Shown in pieces: positions 25,863-35,975 of a DNA stretch of 64,000 bases. Below the pieces are notes generated by a model. The model was not told the DNA's origin and made no database searches. It worked only from the letters and a program-made list of their open reading frames with translations. Numbering within the stretch: position 1 is the stretch's first letter; the number at the start of each line of letters is the position of its first letter. The stretch spans positions 1 to 64,000 of the forward strand of contig JAPOQH010000019.1 in NCBI GenBank assembly GCA_026710825.1, given 5' to 3'. A program made the position numbers and the translations under genes. The stretch comes from Chloroflexota bacterium. GTDB taxonomy: Bacteria > Chloroflexota > Dehalococcoidia > Lucifugimonadales > UBA3495.

Positions 25863-26762
25863 ATGCCACGCATCACCACGAAACCCCTGCGCTCCGTCAT
25901 GTTCGTCCCTGGCAACAAGGAGGACTGGATGCGCAAGGCGCCCCAGTACGGCCCGGACGCGCTCATCCTGGACCTGGAAGACTCGGTGCCGGAATATGAC
26001 AAGGACGCCGCCCGTCCGGTGGTGGCCAGGATGATCGACGAACTTTCGGAACGCGGCCAGACGCTGTTCGTACGCGTCAATCGTCTGGAAACCGGACTGA
26101 CCGGATTTGACCTGGAAGCGGTGACCCGGCCCGGCCTGTACGGCATCCTGCTGCCCAAGGTTGAATCGCCGGCCGACGTGGTGGAGGCCGACGTGCTGCT
26201 GCGGTATTTCGAGCGCAAGGCGGGCATGGAACTGAACACCGTCTGCATCGACCCCGGGTTGGAAACCGCCTCGGGCATCCGCATGGCCTACGACATCGCC
26301 ATGGCGTCGGACCGCGTGGCCCACATGGGCGGCAGCGGTGGCAAGGGCGGCGACACCGCAAGGAGCGTCGGTTACCGCTGGACCCTGGAGGGAGCGGAGA
26401 CTCTGTATCTACGGAGCAAGGTGCTCATTGACAGCCGGGCCGCCGGCATACAGTGGCCCATCAGCGGCGGCTGGTTCGACATCCGCGACCTGGACGGACT
26501 GCGGTTCTGGGCCAACAACCTCAAGGCGCTGGGCTATACCGGGATGCACCTGATCCACCCGTCCCATGTGCCCATCGTGAACGAGATCTTCACGCCATCG
26601 CCTGAGGAAATCGCGTTCTGGCAAGGCCTGCTGGACGCTATGGATGAAAGCCGGAGGCTGGGCACTGCCGCCGTCACGTACGCCGGCGACATGGTTGACG
26701 TGGCCCACGAGGAAACCGCCAAGGCGATGCTGGAGATGTGCCGCAGCCTGGGTCTGGTTTAG
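25863..26762 (+). CDS. HpcH/HpaI (CitE-like) aldolase/lyase
   Basis: A 299-residue TIM-barrel enzyme of the citrate-lyase-beta/malyl-CoA-lyase group. Motifs are RSVMFVPGN, ALILDLEDSVP, VRVNRLETG, GILLPKVESPADV, and a DPGLETASGIRMA glutamate region. The usual GaeD metal segment is altered to GGSGGKGGDTARSVG. The end AMLEMCRSLGLV is typical. These enzymes cleave or make C-C bonds in beta-hydroxyacyl-CoAs. With the CoA-transferase 100 bases upstream it may activate and cleave a dicarboxylic acid. GGAGGA upstream supports the ATG at 25863. Confidence 0.9.
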   Translation: MPRITTKPLRSVMFVPGNKEDWMRKAPQYGPDALILDLEDSVPEYDKDAARPVVARMIDELSERGQTLFVRVNRLETGLTGFDLEAVTRPGLYGILLPKVESPADVVEADVLLRYFERKAGMELNTVCIDPGLETASGIRMAYDIAMASDRVAHMGGSGGKGGDTARSVGYRWTLEGAETLYLRSKVLIDSRAAGIQWPISGGWFDIRDLDGLRFWANNLKALGYTGMHLIHPSHVPIVNEIFTPSPEEIAFWQGLLDAMDESRRLGTAAVTYAGDMVDVAHEETAKAMLEMCRSLGLV

Positions 26763-26774
26763 TCTCCGGCGGGA

Positions 26775-26802
26775 CGGCAGCGCGAATAGGGCGCGACTGC
26801 CG
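26775..26802. terminator. Hairpin between convergent genes
   Basis: CGGCAGCGCG pairs with CGCGACTGCCG with one bulged A. It separates the CitE-like gene (+) from the second permease gene (-). There is no T-run, so it may be a weak or Rho-assisted terminator on either strand. Confidence 0.45.
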
Positions 26803-26819
26803 GACGAGACGCGCTGGCG

Positions 26820-29800
26820 TCAGCCGCCCTCGCCGGCTCGCAGCACCCGTTGGACTTCCAGCCGTCCGGTCACATATGCCAGCCAGATCACGGACACAAT
26901 GCTGACCACCGCCAGCACCGCGTAGGCCAGCGCCAACATCCGCCAGTCGGTCTCAAAGGTTAGTGGCGGGGTGGCGCGCACTCCGCCCTCGGCTACTTCG
27001 AGCACCGGCAGGAGGGCTGCGCCGATCTGCGCGCCAGCCCATGTTCCCACCGCGACTCCTGCGATTACCACCACCGCCAGGTTGAACCACACCACGGCGT
27101 TGAGTTGTCCCCGGCTGCTTCCCAGGGTTCGCAGCAGGGCGAATTCGGTCTGGCGCTCCCGCGTGTCCAGCCAGCAGAACAGGGCGATGCCGGTGGCGCT
27201 GGCCAGCGCGAGAGCCAGGAACATGATCACCAGCAATCCGCCCCAGCCTGCGTTTGCCAGAGGTTGCTGTCCGCGCAGCGCCACCTCCTCCTCTGCGATG
27301 ATCACGCGGCCGGTGTTTATTCCGATATCGTGGATTGCGTTGGCCGTGGCTTCAGCTTGAGCCTGGGCCCGAGGGAGATCGCCAAGCGGGATCTCACGGT
27401 CTACCCAAAGCTCGCTCGCGCCGCCAAAAATGCGGCGTCCGTGCTGGTTCGAATAGTTCACGAACGCGCCCAGATCCGCGATGACGAACGGCTGCTCCCG
27501 CGGGTCCACGGTGGGGAAGAAATCCGTGACGCCGTTGATCTGCACGGGTAGGGCGAAGGTGGACAAGCCGAGATTTATGGTGTCTCCCACCTCTGCTCCG
27601 GTGGCGTCCAGGATCTCGGGGCTCACCACCACCGGCAATGGCGGCGTGGTGGAACCCGGTCTCACGCCCGGCGCGCCGATTCCGCCTGGCGACCAGCTGA
27701 ACACGGTCGAGCCGCCCGTTCCGGTGCGGGAGACGTTTCGGCTGGTCTCGAAAGAGTAGAGCCCGGGCCGGACGTAATCCTCGATCACCGTCCACTCATC
27801 CGCGGTGTTGAACGGGTCAACCACAACGTCGCCCTGGGGCGTATGCGCGATCAACTCGCTCAGGAAAACCACACCGGGTCGGTCGCCACCGGTACGCCCC
27901 ACTATTTGCAGATTGATGAATGTGTGCGGCGGCACGTCCGCCCGGGGACGCTGGTCATCCTCTGTGGGCCGACCGGTCCGTCCCAGGCGCAGAGCGATGT
28001 CCCCTTCCAGTTTCTGCCAATCCCTGCCGGTCACGTCTCCCATCGGTATGTCGTAGTGACGGCCTGCGTCGTCTCGCAGCCGGGCCGTTACGTTGATCAA
28101 TCGGTTCGGCAGAGCGCCGGTGCGAGCCCACAGCGAGAGACCGGTCACGTTCTCGGGCAATGGAATCCCGTCCGGAGCGTCCGGGTCGGGGGTGATCTGG
28201 GCCATCAAATCGGGCAGAGTGTTTCCGTCCCCGAAGTCCTCTCGCCACCATGCGACGTCGGCCAGCCGTTCGGACTCCACTCCCAGCACCGACACACGCT
28301 GAGAGCCAAAACCCTCGGTCAAGAGGCTGCCTTCGGTTCGCATCACCTCGGCGGAATTGGGCACCAGGTTGGAGGCGCCGGAATAGGCGCGCGGGATCCG
28401 TCCTGCGTCGTGCTGGACGCGTATGTCGGCCCCCGTCTCGTATCGGACTCTATCGTCCAGGCTCTGCGTCAACGTGGCCGAAAACGCGCTGCCCACCACG
28501 CCCAGGGCGGTCGCCAGCATGAGCAGAGCGACCAGGCTGCCCGGCGCGATGGGGTCGCGGGCAATGTGACGCAGGCCCTGCACCAGCCAGCCGGGACCCA
28601 CCGGACCCACCGCCCGCGACAGCAATCCCATGGCCATGGGGAAAAAGCGCATCACCAGCAGGCCAAGGGCAATCAGGCCCAAAGCTGGCCCCAACAGCAA
28701 CGCGAAATCTATCTCAAGTTCTCGGCCGCCCAGGCTGCGCGTGAGCACGGTTCCCCGGTTGGAGATCTGCCACCACAGGAATGCGATTACAACCAAAGCC
28801 AGCAGGTCCAGGTAATACCGGTGGACGAACGGCGTTTGCGCGGGCCGGGCGCCGGCCTGCCTGAACTCGACGATGCTCTTGCCGGCGGCCGCCAGGGTCG
28901 CCAATGACAACACGAGCACCGCCAGCGCTGCGCCGGCCGCGCCCATGCCCAGCGCCTGCCAGGAGAGGGAAACGGGCGCCCCCGACGATGCCGCGTCAAA
29001 CACCAGACCGCCCAGGGCCTTGGCCAACAATGGGGACGCCAGCACCCCGACCACCACCGCCGGCACGGCCAGGAGGAATCCCTCCACCAACGTCAGCACG
29101 CCAATCTGGAATGTGGTCGCGCCCCTGCTCTTCAACATCGCGATTTCAGCGGCCCGGGCGCGGATCACCATGCCGCCGGTGATGGTCAGGTAGTACGCCA
29201 ATATTCCGGTCACCAGGAACACCATCAGGAACAATGGTATGCGGGCCAGCAGGAGTCGTTCCTCATGGTCCTCCAGTATCCTCACGAGCCCGGTGGACGT
29301 ACTGCCGTTGGGCAGGAAGTTTGCTACGTTGCGGCGCACCTGCCGCAAGGACAACTGGAACTCGTCCACCTTCTTCGCCGGCAGCCCGGTCCGGTCGACC
29401 TGCAGGAACCACGCCGAACTGGTGTAGATGCCCGGGTATCGTCGCGCCATCTGCTGGCGCAGGCCCTCCTCCGACACAAACAGCGGCACCAGGGTCCAGT
29501 CGTCATCGTGATACGAGAGCAGTTTGTCGCGGCGGTACCAGTATTCCTCATCCGGATCGGTGGGCTCGACGATGCCCACGAGCGCGACCTGCGTGGTGGG
29601 TTGCCCCTCGCCTCCTGTGGCCGGTATGATTCCGAATCCTTCGCCCAACGGGATGTCCAGGAACTCGAAACCGGTCTGGTCCACTGCCACTTCGATCACT
29701 ATATTGTCGGTGGCGCCCGTGGCGTCATCGTAGCCGCCGTCGCCGGAGACGCCGGGCCAGCGTCCCTGCACCAACCGTCCTTTACCCTCCTGGAACCCGG

Positions 29801-30224
29801 ACAAATACTGCACGCGACCCCTGGGCCGCACGTCGTTGGGCAGGTCGAGGTTGGGTTTGCCGGTAAAGTAGAAGGTCGCGGTTTCCACCTGGAAAGATGT
29901 CGCGCCGATGGCGTCGCCCAGAGGCGGCAGCACGCGCTGTGCCACGAATCGCTGGGCGTTCCGGTATCGATCACTGGCGGCGGTCGCAGTGCGTGGATCG
30001 TCCAGGTCGTTGAACACCCGCACCCACATGTTGACGTCGCCCGATTCGGATTCCGTCAGTGTTCGGCGCAGCGCGGTTTCCGCCAGGAGGTCGTTGAAAA
30101 CCACCGCGCTGGCCAACAGCACCACGGCCAGCGTGACCCCGAGCAAAACCGTAAGCTCGATCCGGAACGACGACATCAGTCGCCGGCGGGCCAAAACGTA
30201 TCCGAGGTTCAGGATGGCGGTCAT
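26820..30224 (-). CDS. FtsX/MacB-type ABC transporter permease (giant, downstream copy)
   Basis: A membrane protein of about 1134 residues with one N-terminal transmembrane helix (FRIELTVLLGVTLAVVLLAS, residues about 20-40). A large extracytoplasmic domain follows, then a first FtsX helix bundle near residues 340-560, a second extracytoplasmic domain, and a last FtsX bundle near 1000-1125. This duplicated FtsX layout is seen in lipoprotein-releasing or efflux permeases. The ATG at 30224 shares one base with the stop of the upstream permease (TGATG), and GGAGA lies seven bases before. No ABC ATPase gene is in the window. Confidence 0.9.
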   Translation of the reverse strand: MTAILNLGYVLARRRLMSSFRIELTVLLGVTLAVVLLASAVVFNDLLAETALRRTLTESESGDVNMWVRVFNDLDDPRTATAASDRYRNAQRFVAQRVLPPLGDAIGATSFQVETATFYFTGKPNLDLPNDVRPRGRVQYLSGFQEGKGRLVQGRWPGVSGDGGYDDATGATDNIVIEVAVDQTGFEFLDIPLGEGFGIIPATGGEGQPTTQVALVGIVEPTDPDEEYWYRRDKLLSYHDDDWTLVPLFVSEEGLRQQMARRYPGIYTSSAWFLQVDRTGLPAKKVDEFQLSLRQVRRNVANFLPNGSTSTGLVRILEDHEERLLLARIPLFLMVFLVTGILAYYLTITGGMVIRARAAEIAMLKSRGATTFQIGVLTLVEGFLLAVPAVVVGVLASPLLAKALGGLVFDAASSGAPVSLSWQALGMGAAGAALAVLVLSLATLAAAGKSIVEFRQAGARPAQTPFVHRYYLDLLALVVIAFLWWQISNRGTVLTRSLGGRELEIDFALLLGPALGLIALGLLVMRFFPMAMGLLSRAVGPVGPGWLVQGLRHIARDPIAPGSLVALLMLATALGVVGSAFSATLTQSLDDRVRYETGADIRVQHDAGRIPRAYSGASNLVPNSAEVMRTEGSLLTEGFGSQRVSVLGVESERLADVAWWREDFGDGNTLPDLMAQITPDPDAPDGIPLPENVTGLSLWARTGALPNRLINVTARLRDDAGRHYDIPMGDVTGRDWQKLEGDIALRLGRTGRPTEDDQRPRADVPPHTFINLQIVGRTGGDRPGVVFLSELIAHTPQGDVVVDPFNTADEWTVIEDYVRPGLYSFETSRNVSRTGTGGSTVFSWSPGGIGAPGVRPGSTTPPLPVVVSPEILDATGAEVGDTINLGLSTFALPVQINGVTDFFPTVDPREQPFVIADLGAFVNYSNQHGRRIFGGASELWVDREIPLGDLPRAQAQAEATANAIHDIGINTGRVIIAEEEVALRGQQPLANAGWGGLLVIMFLALALASATGIALFCWLDTRERQTEFALLRTLGSSRGQLNAVVWFNLAVVVIAGVAVGTWAGAQIGAALLPVLEVAEGGVRATPPLTFETDWRMLALAYAVLAVVSIVSVIWLAYVTGRLEVQRVLRAGEGG

Positions 30225-33200
30225 CACTCGGTCTCCCGCAGCACTTCAGGCGGGCGCAGCCGGCCGGCTACAGTCGCGGCCAGAGCCATGGCCGCCGCCG
30301 CCGCGATGACGAGGCACAGGAACGTGGCAGCCAACCATGGCCCCTGGGCAATGAAAACTATTGGAGGCGTTACCGGCCCGCCCGATGCGTTGCTGGCCAG
30401 TTCACCCAGGGTCCAGCGCGCCAAAGCCCAGCCGGACAGGCCCCCGATGATGATCCCGAATATGCCGATGATGGCACGCTCCATTGCCAACCCCGCGTAC
30501 CGCTGCCAGCGGGGCAAGCCAAGGGCCGCGCCCACGGACAGGTCGATCCGCTGCTCGCGTACGGCCACCGCGGCGTGGGCGCAGAGGGCCAATCCCACCG
30601 CCAGCGCCAGGGAAGCCAGGCCTATCGCGGTCAGGGCATCCCACGCTCCGCCGGCCAGGGGGTTCCTCGTCGCCAGATCCACCGCAGCGTCGCGGTCCCG
30701 CAGGAATGAGAGACGGTACCCGACGTCCAGTATGGCCGATGCCACCGCGTCCCGGTCCAGGTTCGGATCGTCCGCAATGTCAAACCACCACTCGTCGGGC
30801 GTGATTGGGTTCGCGCCGGGCGCCTGGGCCAGCCACGCCCGCAGTTCGTGGGCCGACACCACAACAAACGGACGGCCGGTGTCGAGCGTGGGGAAATGAT
30901 TCACGATAGCGGTGACCCTGGTGGGAACCACGTAGCCGTCCACGGTTATCCGTACGCGCTGGCCCGCTTCGAATCCCGGGCCGGCGATGGCTGGCAATGG
31001 CAACTGGCCGGGCGGGATCACGATGCCCCTGGGCGATCGGCCCAATGGTTCCTCCCACCGGATCGACATGCCTGCGTCGCCGGAGCGCGCGGCGTCCGGC
31101 ACCCGTTCGGTACGGTCGGCAACCGCGCCGCCCTGAGGGAGAGCGGTCCACGGTCCAACCTCCTCGAAACCTTCCACGACAACGGCGCCGCCCGGCAGAT
31201 CGGAACCCTCCGCGGTTATATCGTCAAAGGACAGCCCGCCCGGAGGAGTGCGGGAGAATGTATCCCCGGAGATGTGCAGGGACACCACTCTCCAGCGTTC
31301 GTCCGGCGACAGGATGGTATGTTCTCCGGCCAGCGGGGCGGAGAGATATTGCCACGGTTCGCCCTCGCCAAACTGCGGCGCCAATACTCCCATCTCCAGA
31401 TTGCGATACCGTCCCTGGTCGTTGCCGATACGCATCCACAGGCGGTAGGAGGGCAGCGGCACTGCCGCGCCCACATGTTGTCCGTCGTCGCGTCTCACCC
31501 AAACGCCGGCCCGTTCCGTTCCCTGCGGCAGGGCCGCTCCCGATGCTTCCGGCGTCAGGGTGCGGCGCAGGGGAGCCAGCAGAGTATCCAGCGAGACGGG
31601 TTCGCCATCGACGAAATCGTCACGCCACCAGGAGGCGTCGGGCATGGTGATTGGGTCGACCCCCATAACCACGCCGCGCTGTGCGCCTCCATCCACAAAC
31701 CCAACGGGCTCGCGAACCACGGGCGTCACTGACTCCACGCCATCGATGGCGTGCAGCCGTTCCAGCCTATCTTTCTCAGCACGGCCCAGGAATCGGGCGC
31801 CGCTCAGCACCATGTCCCCGCCGGTGCGGTAGCTGGCCTGATCCGACTCGCTCCTGGCCAGCGTGGTCTGGAACGAACCGGCGAAGACCCCCAGGGCAGC
31901 CGCCAGCGTTACGACCACGGTCAGCGAGGCATACGGCAGCGGGTGACGAGCCATCCGCCGCAGCGACAGCGCCACCCACGCCGGCGCCAGGCGCTGCGAG
32001 ACCCACGCGGTCGCAATCATCAGCCACGGGAGCGCCCGCAGCATCAGGAAAGCCAGCGTGAGCAGGGCGGCTGATGGAGCCACCAGCAGCGACGGATCCA
32101 GCGACGGCCCGCGTCCGGTCAGGGTTCCTTCCACGAACCCGCCCCTTTGCCTGATCTGCCAGATCAATACGCCAAGGGCGATCACGGCAAGCACATCGAT
32201 GTAGTATCGCTGCAGCCACGGGGCCGAGGGTGGCCGCGCCCGGGCGCGCAGGAAGTCCAGTATGCCAAGGCGCGCCAGGCTCCCACCCGCCACGGTCAGC
32301 ACCGCCAGGCTCAGGAGGCCGCCGATGGATCCCATGGCGAACATCTGCCAGGACAGCGTCACGTCCAGCGGCGTTTCCCCTACGCCGGCCCGATCGGCGG
32401 GATTGATGGATCCCAGGAGGAACACGTTCCCGATGCCCCAGGCCAGCAATGGTCCAATGAGGGTGGCGAGCACCACCAGCAGGCCCTCGCCCACGGCCAG
32501 CAACCCGCTGATCTGCCCCACGCTGGCGCCGCGGCTGCGCATCATCGATGATTCGGAGGATCGCGCTCCCGCCAGCAGGCCAACCGCCAACGCCAGGAAG
32601 TACAGGATCACCACCACCACCAGCGATATGAACAGGAACAACGGCGCGCGGGCCAGGGTCAACTCGCGCTGGTAGGTGGCGAGCACGCCCGTCCCGCGGC
32701 TGTTTTCCAGGCCGGTCAGGATGTACGAACGGGGAAACTGACCGTTGATGTTGGTTTCCAGCGCGGTGAGGTTGTCCCGAGTGTCCTGGACAGTTTCGGC
32801 GGTGATCAGGTCGGGTACGATGTACAGGAACCACCCGTAGTCGCCGACCAGCGTGGGGTACGGTTTTCCAACGCCGTTGAAGTACGTGCTTTCGGATACG
32901 TAGATGGGAGCGACCGGCCGGCCCTCCCAATCGCCAAACCGGAAGTAGTCGGCCGCTCCCATCCAGTACTCGGCGCGCGGGTCGATGGGTTCCATGAGGC
33001 CCACGATGGTCACCGCAATGTACTGGGGAGGCTCCTCATCGTCTCCCTCGTACACCACCAGCCAGGTCTCTTTGCCCACTTCCCAACCCAGCAGGCGAGC
33101 GGTGTCGACGCCCATAACCCCTTCGATCTTGGGGCAGCCGCCCTCTTGGCTGGGGCAGCCGCCGGCATCCCGGGTGACCGTATCCGACGGCCATCGGCCA

Positions 33201-33634
33201 TCGGCCAACCGGGTGTTGTCCGTAAATCCGGTGACGAAGAAGGGACGGCCCAAGGGAGAGTCATCCACGCCATACGGTGCGCCCGCCTGCGTCAGAGGCA
33301 GGGTGGGCAGCATCTTGGCGTAACGGTGCACGTTCCGGATCAGGTAGCCCACATCCGATGAGATCGTGTCCTCAATACCGACGCGCAGGGCTGCGTAGTC
33401 CTCGGGTCCCAATGGCCGGTTGCGCACCACGACCTGCGTGTTGATGATCGTTGGCGAAGTGGTGGCCAGGGCGTGGCGAAGTCCTGCCTCCGCCAGGGCC
33501 TGGGAATACATGGCGCCCAGGGCCATGATGGTGACTGCGGCCAGCACCCCAAAGGCGGTCACCGCCAAGAGCCCCCACGCCGAACGCAACCGTCGGGGCA
33601 GCAGCCAAAGCAGAAGTGCCAGATTCTGCAACAA
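30224..33634 (-). CDS. FtsX/MacB-type ABC transporter permease (giant, upstream copy)
   Basis: An 1136-residue paralogue-like partner of the downstream permease. It has an N-terminal helix (LLAVTAFGVLAAVTIMALG), a long extracytoplasmic domain, a helix bundle near residues 330-610, another large domain, and a terminal FtsX bundle with LALAVGLALCAHAAVAV and IIGIFGIIIGGLSGWALA. The pair could form a heterodimeric exporter. The frame begins with tandem TTG codons at 33634 and 33631 and lacks a ribosome site, so the exact start is uncertain. An ATPase must be encoded elsewhere if this is an ABC system. Confidence 0.88.
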   Translation of the reverse strand: MLQNLALLLWLLPRRLRSAWGLLAVTAFGVLAAVTIMALGAMYSQALAEAGLRHALATTSPTIINTQVVVRNRPLGPEDYAALRVGIEDTISSDVGYLIRNVHRYAKMLPTLPLTQAGAPYGVDDSPLGRPFFVTGFTDNTRLADGRWPSDTVTRDAGGCPSQEGGCPKIEGVMGVDTARLLGWEVGKETWLVVYEGDDEEPPQYIAVTIVGLMEPIDPRAEYWMGAADYFRFGDWEGRPVAPIYVSESTYFNGVGKPYPTLVGDYGWFLYIVPDLITAETVQDTRDNLTALETNINGQFPRSYILTGLENSRGTGVLATYQRELTLARAPLFLFISLVVVVILYFLALAVGLLAGARSSESSMMRSRGASVGQISGLLAVGEGLLVVLATLIGPLLAWGIGNVFLLGSINPADRAGVGETPLDVTLSWQMFAMGSIGGLLSLAVLTVAGGSLARLGILDFLRARARPPSAPWLQRYYIDVLAVIALGVLIWQIRQRGGFVEGTLTGRGPSLDPSLLVAPSAALLTLAFLMLRALPWLMIATAWVSQRLAPAWVALSLRRMARHPLPYASLTVVVTLAAALGVFAGSFQTTLARSESDQASYRTGGDMVLSGARFLGRAEKDRLERLHAIDGVESVTPVVREPVGFVDGGAQRGVVMGVDPITMPDASWWRDDFVDGEPVSLDTLLAPLRRTLTPEASGAALPQGTERAGVWVRRDDGQHVGAAVPLPSYRLWMRIGNDQGRYRNLEMGVLAPQFGEGEPWQYLSAPLAGEHTILSPDERWRVVSLHISGDTFSRTPPGGLSFDDITAEGSDLPGGAVVVEGFEEVGPWTALPQGGAVADRTERVPDAARSGDAGMSIRWEEPLGRSPRGIVIPPGQLPLPAIAGPGFEAGQRVRITVDGYVVPTRVTAIVNHFPTLDTGRPFVVVSAHELRAWLAQAPGANPITPDEWWFDIADDPNLDRDAVASAILDVGYRLSFLRDRDAAVDLATRNPLAGGAWDALTAIGLASLALAVGLALCAHAAVAVREQRIDLSVGAALGLPRWQRYAGLAMERAIIGIFGIIIGGLSGWALARWTLGELASNASGGPVTPPIVFIAQGPWLAATFLCLVIAAAAAMALAATVAGRLRPPEVLRETE

Positions 33635-33972
33635 GCTATACAGCGCTTGGGCGGACGGTGCTCGTCAAACTTGCCGGAACCGCCACCAGTATCCTCAGAG
33701 TCCTGTCATGCAAAAAAGCAGCGCCGGATCGTGCCCGGACGCGGCAAACCGGACGGAATCATACCACAACGGCAGGTCTGGTACGGAATCCGCGAGGGAA
33801 TTGCTCTGGCTGAGCAGCCGGCGGCCGCTCCCGACGAATAACAACTGCGCCTGCGGACCCGCAATCCTCCCATGGATGCCATTCGCAAGCAGCAATGAGG
33901 GCGGGTGTGAATCCCGCCCTGCGTGCCATGAGTTATTGGGTCGCGCTTGCGGCCCGGATGTTTGTACGGAGG
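33635..33972. other. 338-bp gene-free region upstream of the permeases
   Basis: No convincing gene. It holds a GCGGGT-type palindrome (33898-33920) next to the end of the coiled-coil gene. A possible minus-strand TATGAT (33758-33763) lies about 120 bases before the permease start. Confidence 0.5.
33898..33920. repeat. REP-like palindrome, GCGGGT type (possible terminator)
   Basis: AGGGCGGG pairs with CCCGCCCT around a 7-base loop, 52 bases past the stop of the coiled-coil gene on the minus strand. Confidence 0.6.
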
Positions 33973-34653
33973 TCAGACGTCAGAGGCGCCGGTTTCCTGT
34001 GCGACCGGCGCCGGAGGCTCGGACATCTGCGGTGGTGGCGGTGCGGCCCGACGCGGTTGAGGCCGATTTGCCTCCGCTGCTGCCGCCAGCTGCGCCATGA
34101 TCATGTTCGTCAGTTCCCGGCGCATGGGTGAGGCGTCCAGGTTGCAACCGGCGAACACCTCGAATCCGGGAGACAATTGATCGATCATCTGCCTCACGCG
34201 GGTGCTGCCGTGGCGCGCGGCGATGATCATGCGGGTGGATTGGGGATCGCGACCGTATCCGTCCACCTGATCCTGGTCCTGCGGCTCCGGAATCTCGTCC
34301 AGTTCGTCCTCGTAGTCCATGCGGTCGACCACGCTGAGGGCGGCGGTAGCCTCGCGTCGGAAGGTGTCGACTTCTCGGAGGGTCTCCGCCAGCCGGTTGA
34401 CCAGGTTGGCCGCGCTGGCAATTATTTCGGGGAGGTTTTCCTGTGCCTGGTTGGCCGCGTCTAGGGCATAGCGGGCCCGCTCGATGGCATCGCTCCGGTG
34501 CTGTTCGCGCTCCTGGATCCGCTGCATGATGCTGACCTGCTCCCGCAGCGCGGGCGCTTCGGAGGCCAGGGTTTCAAGCCTTTCCACGTATGCCGCCGCT
34601 TCTTCGGCCTTGCGCAATCGCTGGGTGAGTTCGTCGGAAAATTGGTCTGGCAT
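33973..34653 (-). CDS. Coiled-coil protein of unknown function
   Basis: A 226-residue, mostly helical protein. Residues about 5-125 are charged heptad-like helices (LTQRLRKAEEAAAYVERLETLAS, shortened here). An acidic linker (DYEDELDEIPEPQDQDQVDG) follows, then a small possible globular part (STRMIIAARHGSTRVRQMIDQL), and a proline-rich tail (PQPRRAAPPPPQMSEPP). It lacks a signal peptide. AAGGAAA upstream fixes the ATG at 34653. The middle segment is suggestive of a small motif for partner or nucleic acid contact, but no family is recognised. Confidence 0.75.
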   Translation of the reverse strand: MPDQFSDELTQRLRKAEEAAAYVERLETLASEAPALREQVSIMQRIQEREQHRSDAIERARYALDAANQAQENLPEIIASAANLVNRLAETLREVDTFRREATAALSVVDRMDYEDELDEIPEPQDQDQVDGYGRDPQSTRMIIAARHGSTRVRQMIDQLSPGFEVFAGCNLDASPMRRELTNMIMAQLAAAAEANRPQPRRAAPPPPQMSEPPAPVAQETGASDV

Positions 34654-34986
34654 GGTTATATTTCCTTTTGCTCTGCCAACCTGAGGCTGCTCGGTTATGC
34701 AATTTATCGTGAGGATTGGAGCGACGGCATGTTGTGGTAAAACAGGCGAGCAGCCGACGCTCCTGGTAGGGCCCGTTATATCAAAACGGCGTCTCGGCAC
34801 GGGACATAATGGACATGCAAATTTGCGAGTTTTTTGTAAAACCACCAATCGTTTGCATAACCGACGATCTCATCTCGAAAGGGCATTCCCCGTATAATGC
34901 GTCGACCGCTCGGGTCTCGCTGATTGGCAACTCCCGATAGGGGCCGCTATAATGACCGGCAATCTTTGCTCATAAGGGGGCATTAC
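34654..34986. other. 333-bp intergenic region with divergent transcription
   Basis: It separates the coiled-coil gene (-) from ilvE (+). It contains the ilvE -10 box (34948-34953) and another plus-strand TATAAT at 34893-34898. Open frames here (for example the upstream extension of ilvE from 34924) overlap promoter sequence and are not believed. Confidence 0.55.
34948..34953 (+). promoter_or_regulatory. -10 box of ilvE
   Basis: TATAAT, 33 bases before the GTG at 34987. AAGGGGG at 34974-34980 is the ribosome site, so translation must begin at the GTG, not the upstream ATG at 34924. Confidence 0.6.
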
Positions 34987-35961
34987 GTGACTACCAACGC
35001 CAATGGCCAGGCTTCCTTCAACGCCGACGAACTGCAGGTCTTCTTCCGTGGCCAGTTCGTTCCGGTAAGCGAGGCCAAAGTAAGCGTAATGACCCATGCC
35101 CTGCACTACGGCACCGGCGTATTCGAAGGCATCCGCGGCAACTGGAACGCCGAACAGGAAGCGATCAACATCTTCCGCATGCGGGAGCACTACGTCCGCC
35201 TGCTTGACGGCTGCCGCATCCTGATGCTGGACATCCCATATACCGCCGATGAGCTCTGCGACATCACCACCCAGCTTGTCGAGCGGAACCGGCATGTTAG
35301 TGACATATACATCCGCCCGTTGGCCTACAAGAGCGAGGAACTGGTCGCCAACCTCAAGTTGCAGGAACTCGCGGCCGACTTCACGCTGATCACCGTCCCG
35401 TTCGGCAACTACCTTGGCAGCGATCGGCTCCGGTGCTGCACGTCGTCCTGGCGCCGCGTCGACGACCCCATGATCCCCGCTCGAATCAAGGCCTGCGGCA
35501 TCTACGTCAACAGCATCCTGGCGAAGACCGAGGCCACGCTGAGCGGCTTCGACGAGGCCATCCTGCTGAACCACGACGGGCATGTATCCGAGGGTTCCGG
35601 CGAAAACCTGTTCATGGTCAAGGACGGACGCATCTATACGCCTGGCCTCGAGGACAACGCGCTGGGCGGCATCACCCGCGATACCGTGATGCAATTGGCC
35701 CGCAACGAGTTGGGCCTGGAAATCGATATGCGGACCATCGACCGCAGCGAACTGTATCTCGCCGACGAGGTGTTCCTCAGCGGCACTGCCGCCCACCTCA
35801 CGCCCGTGGTGGAACTCGACTGCAGGCCCATCGCCAACGGGGAACCGGGACCCATCACCAGCGAGTTGCAGCGCATGTACTTCGACATCGTGGTTGGCAA
35901 CAACCCCAAGTACCGGCACTGGTGCACCCAGGTCAAGACGGGGAGCCTCGTACCGGCCTGA
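34987..35961 (+). CDS. ilvE: Branched-chain amino acid aminotransferase
   Basis: A 324-residue fold-type IV PLP enzyme that transfers amino groups between glutamate and branched-chain 2-oxo acids. Visible are VSVMTHALHYGTGVFEGIRG, IRPLAYKS, the PLP lysine near residue 168 in ARIKACGIYVNS, EAILLNHDGHVSEGSGENLF, and FLSGTAAHLTPVVELD. GTG is the start, chosen from the ribosome site and promoter position. plsY follows 14 bases after the stop and may share the transcript. Confidence 0.95.
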   Translation: MTTNANGQASFNADELQVFFRGQFVPVSEAKVSVMTHALHYGTGVFEGIRGNWNAEQEAINIFRMREHYVRLLDGCRILMLDIPYTADELCDITTQLVERNRHVSDIYIRPLAYKSEELVANLKLQELAADFTLITVPFGNYLGSDRLRCCTSSWRRVDDPMIPARIKACGIYVNSILAKTEATLSGFDEAILLNHDGHVSEGSGENLFMVKDGRIYTPGLEDNALGGITRDTVMQLARNELGLEIDMRTIDRSELYLADEVFLSGTAAHLTPVVELDCRPIANGEPGPITSELQRMYFDIVVGNNPKYRHWCTQVKTGSLVPA

Positions 35962-35975
35962 CGGGAACGTGGTAA

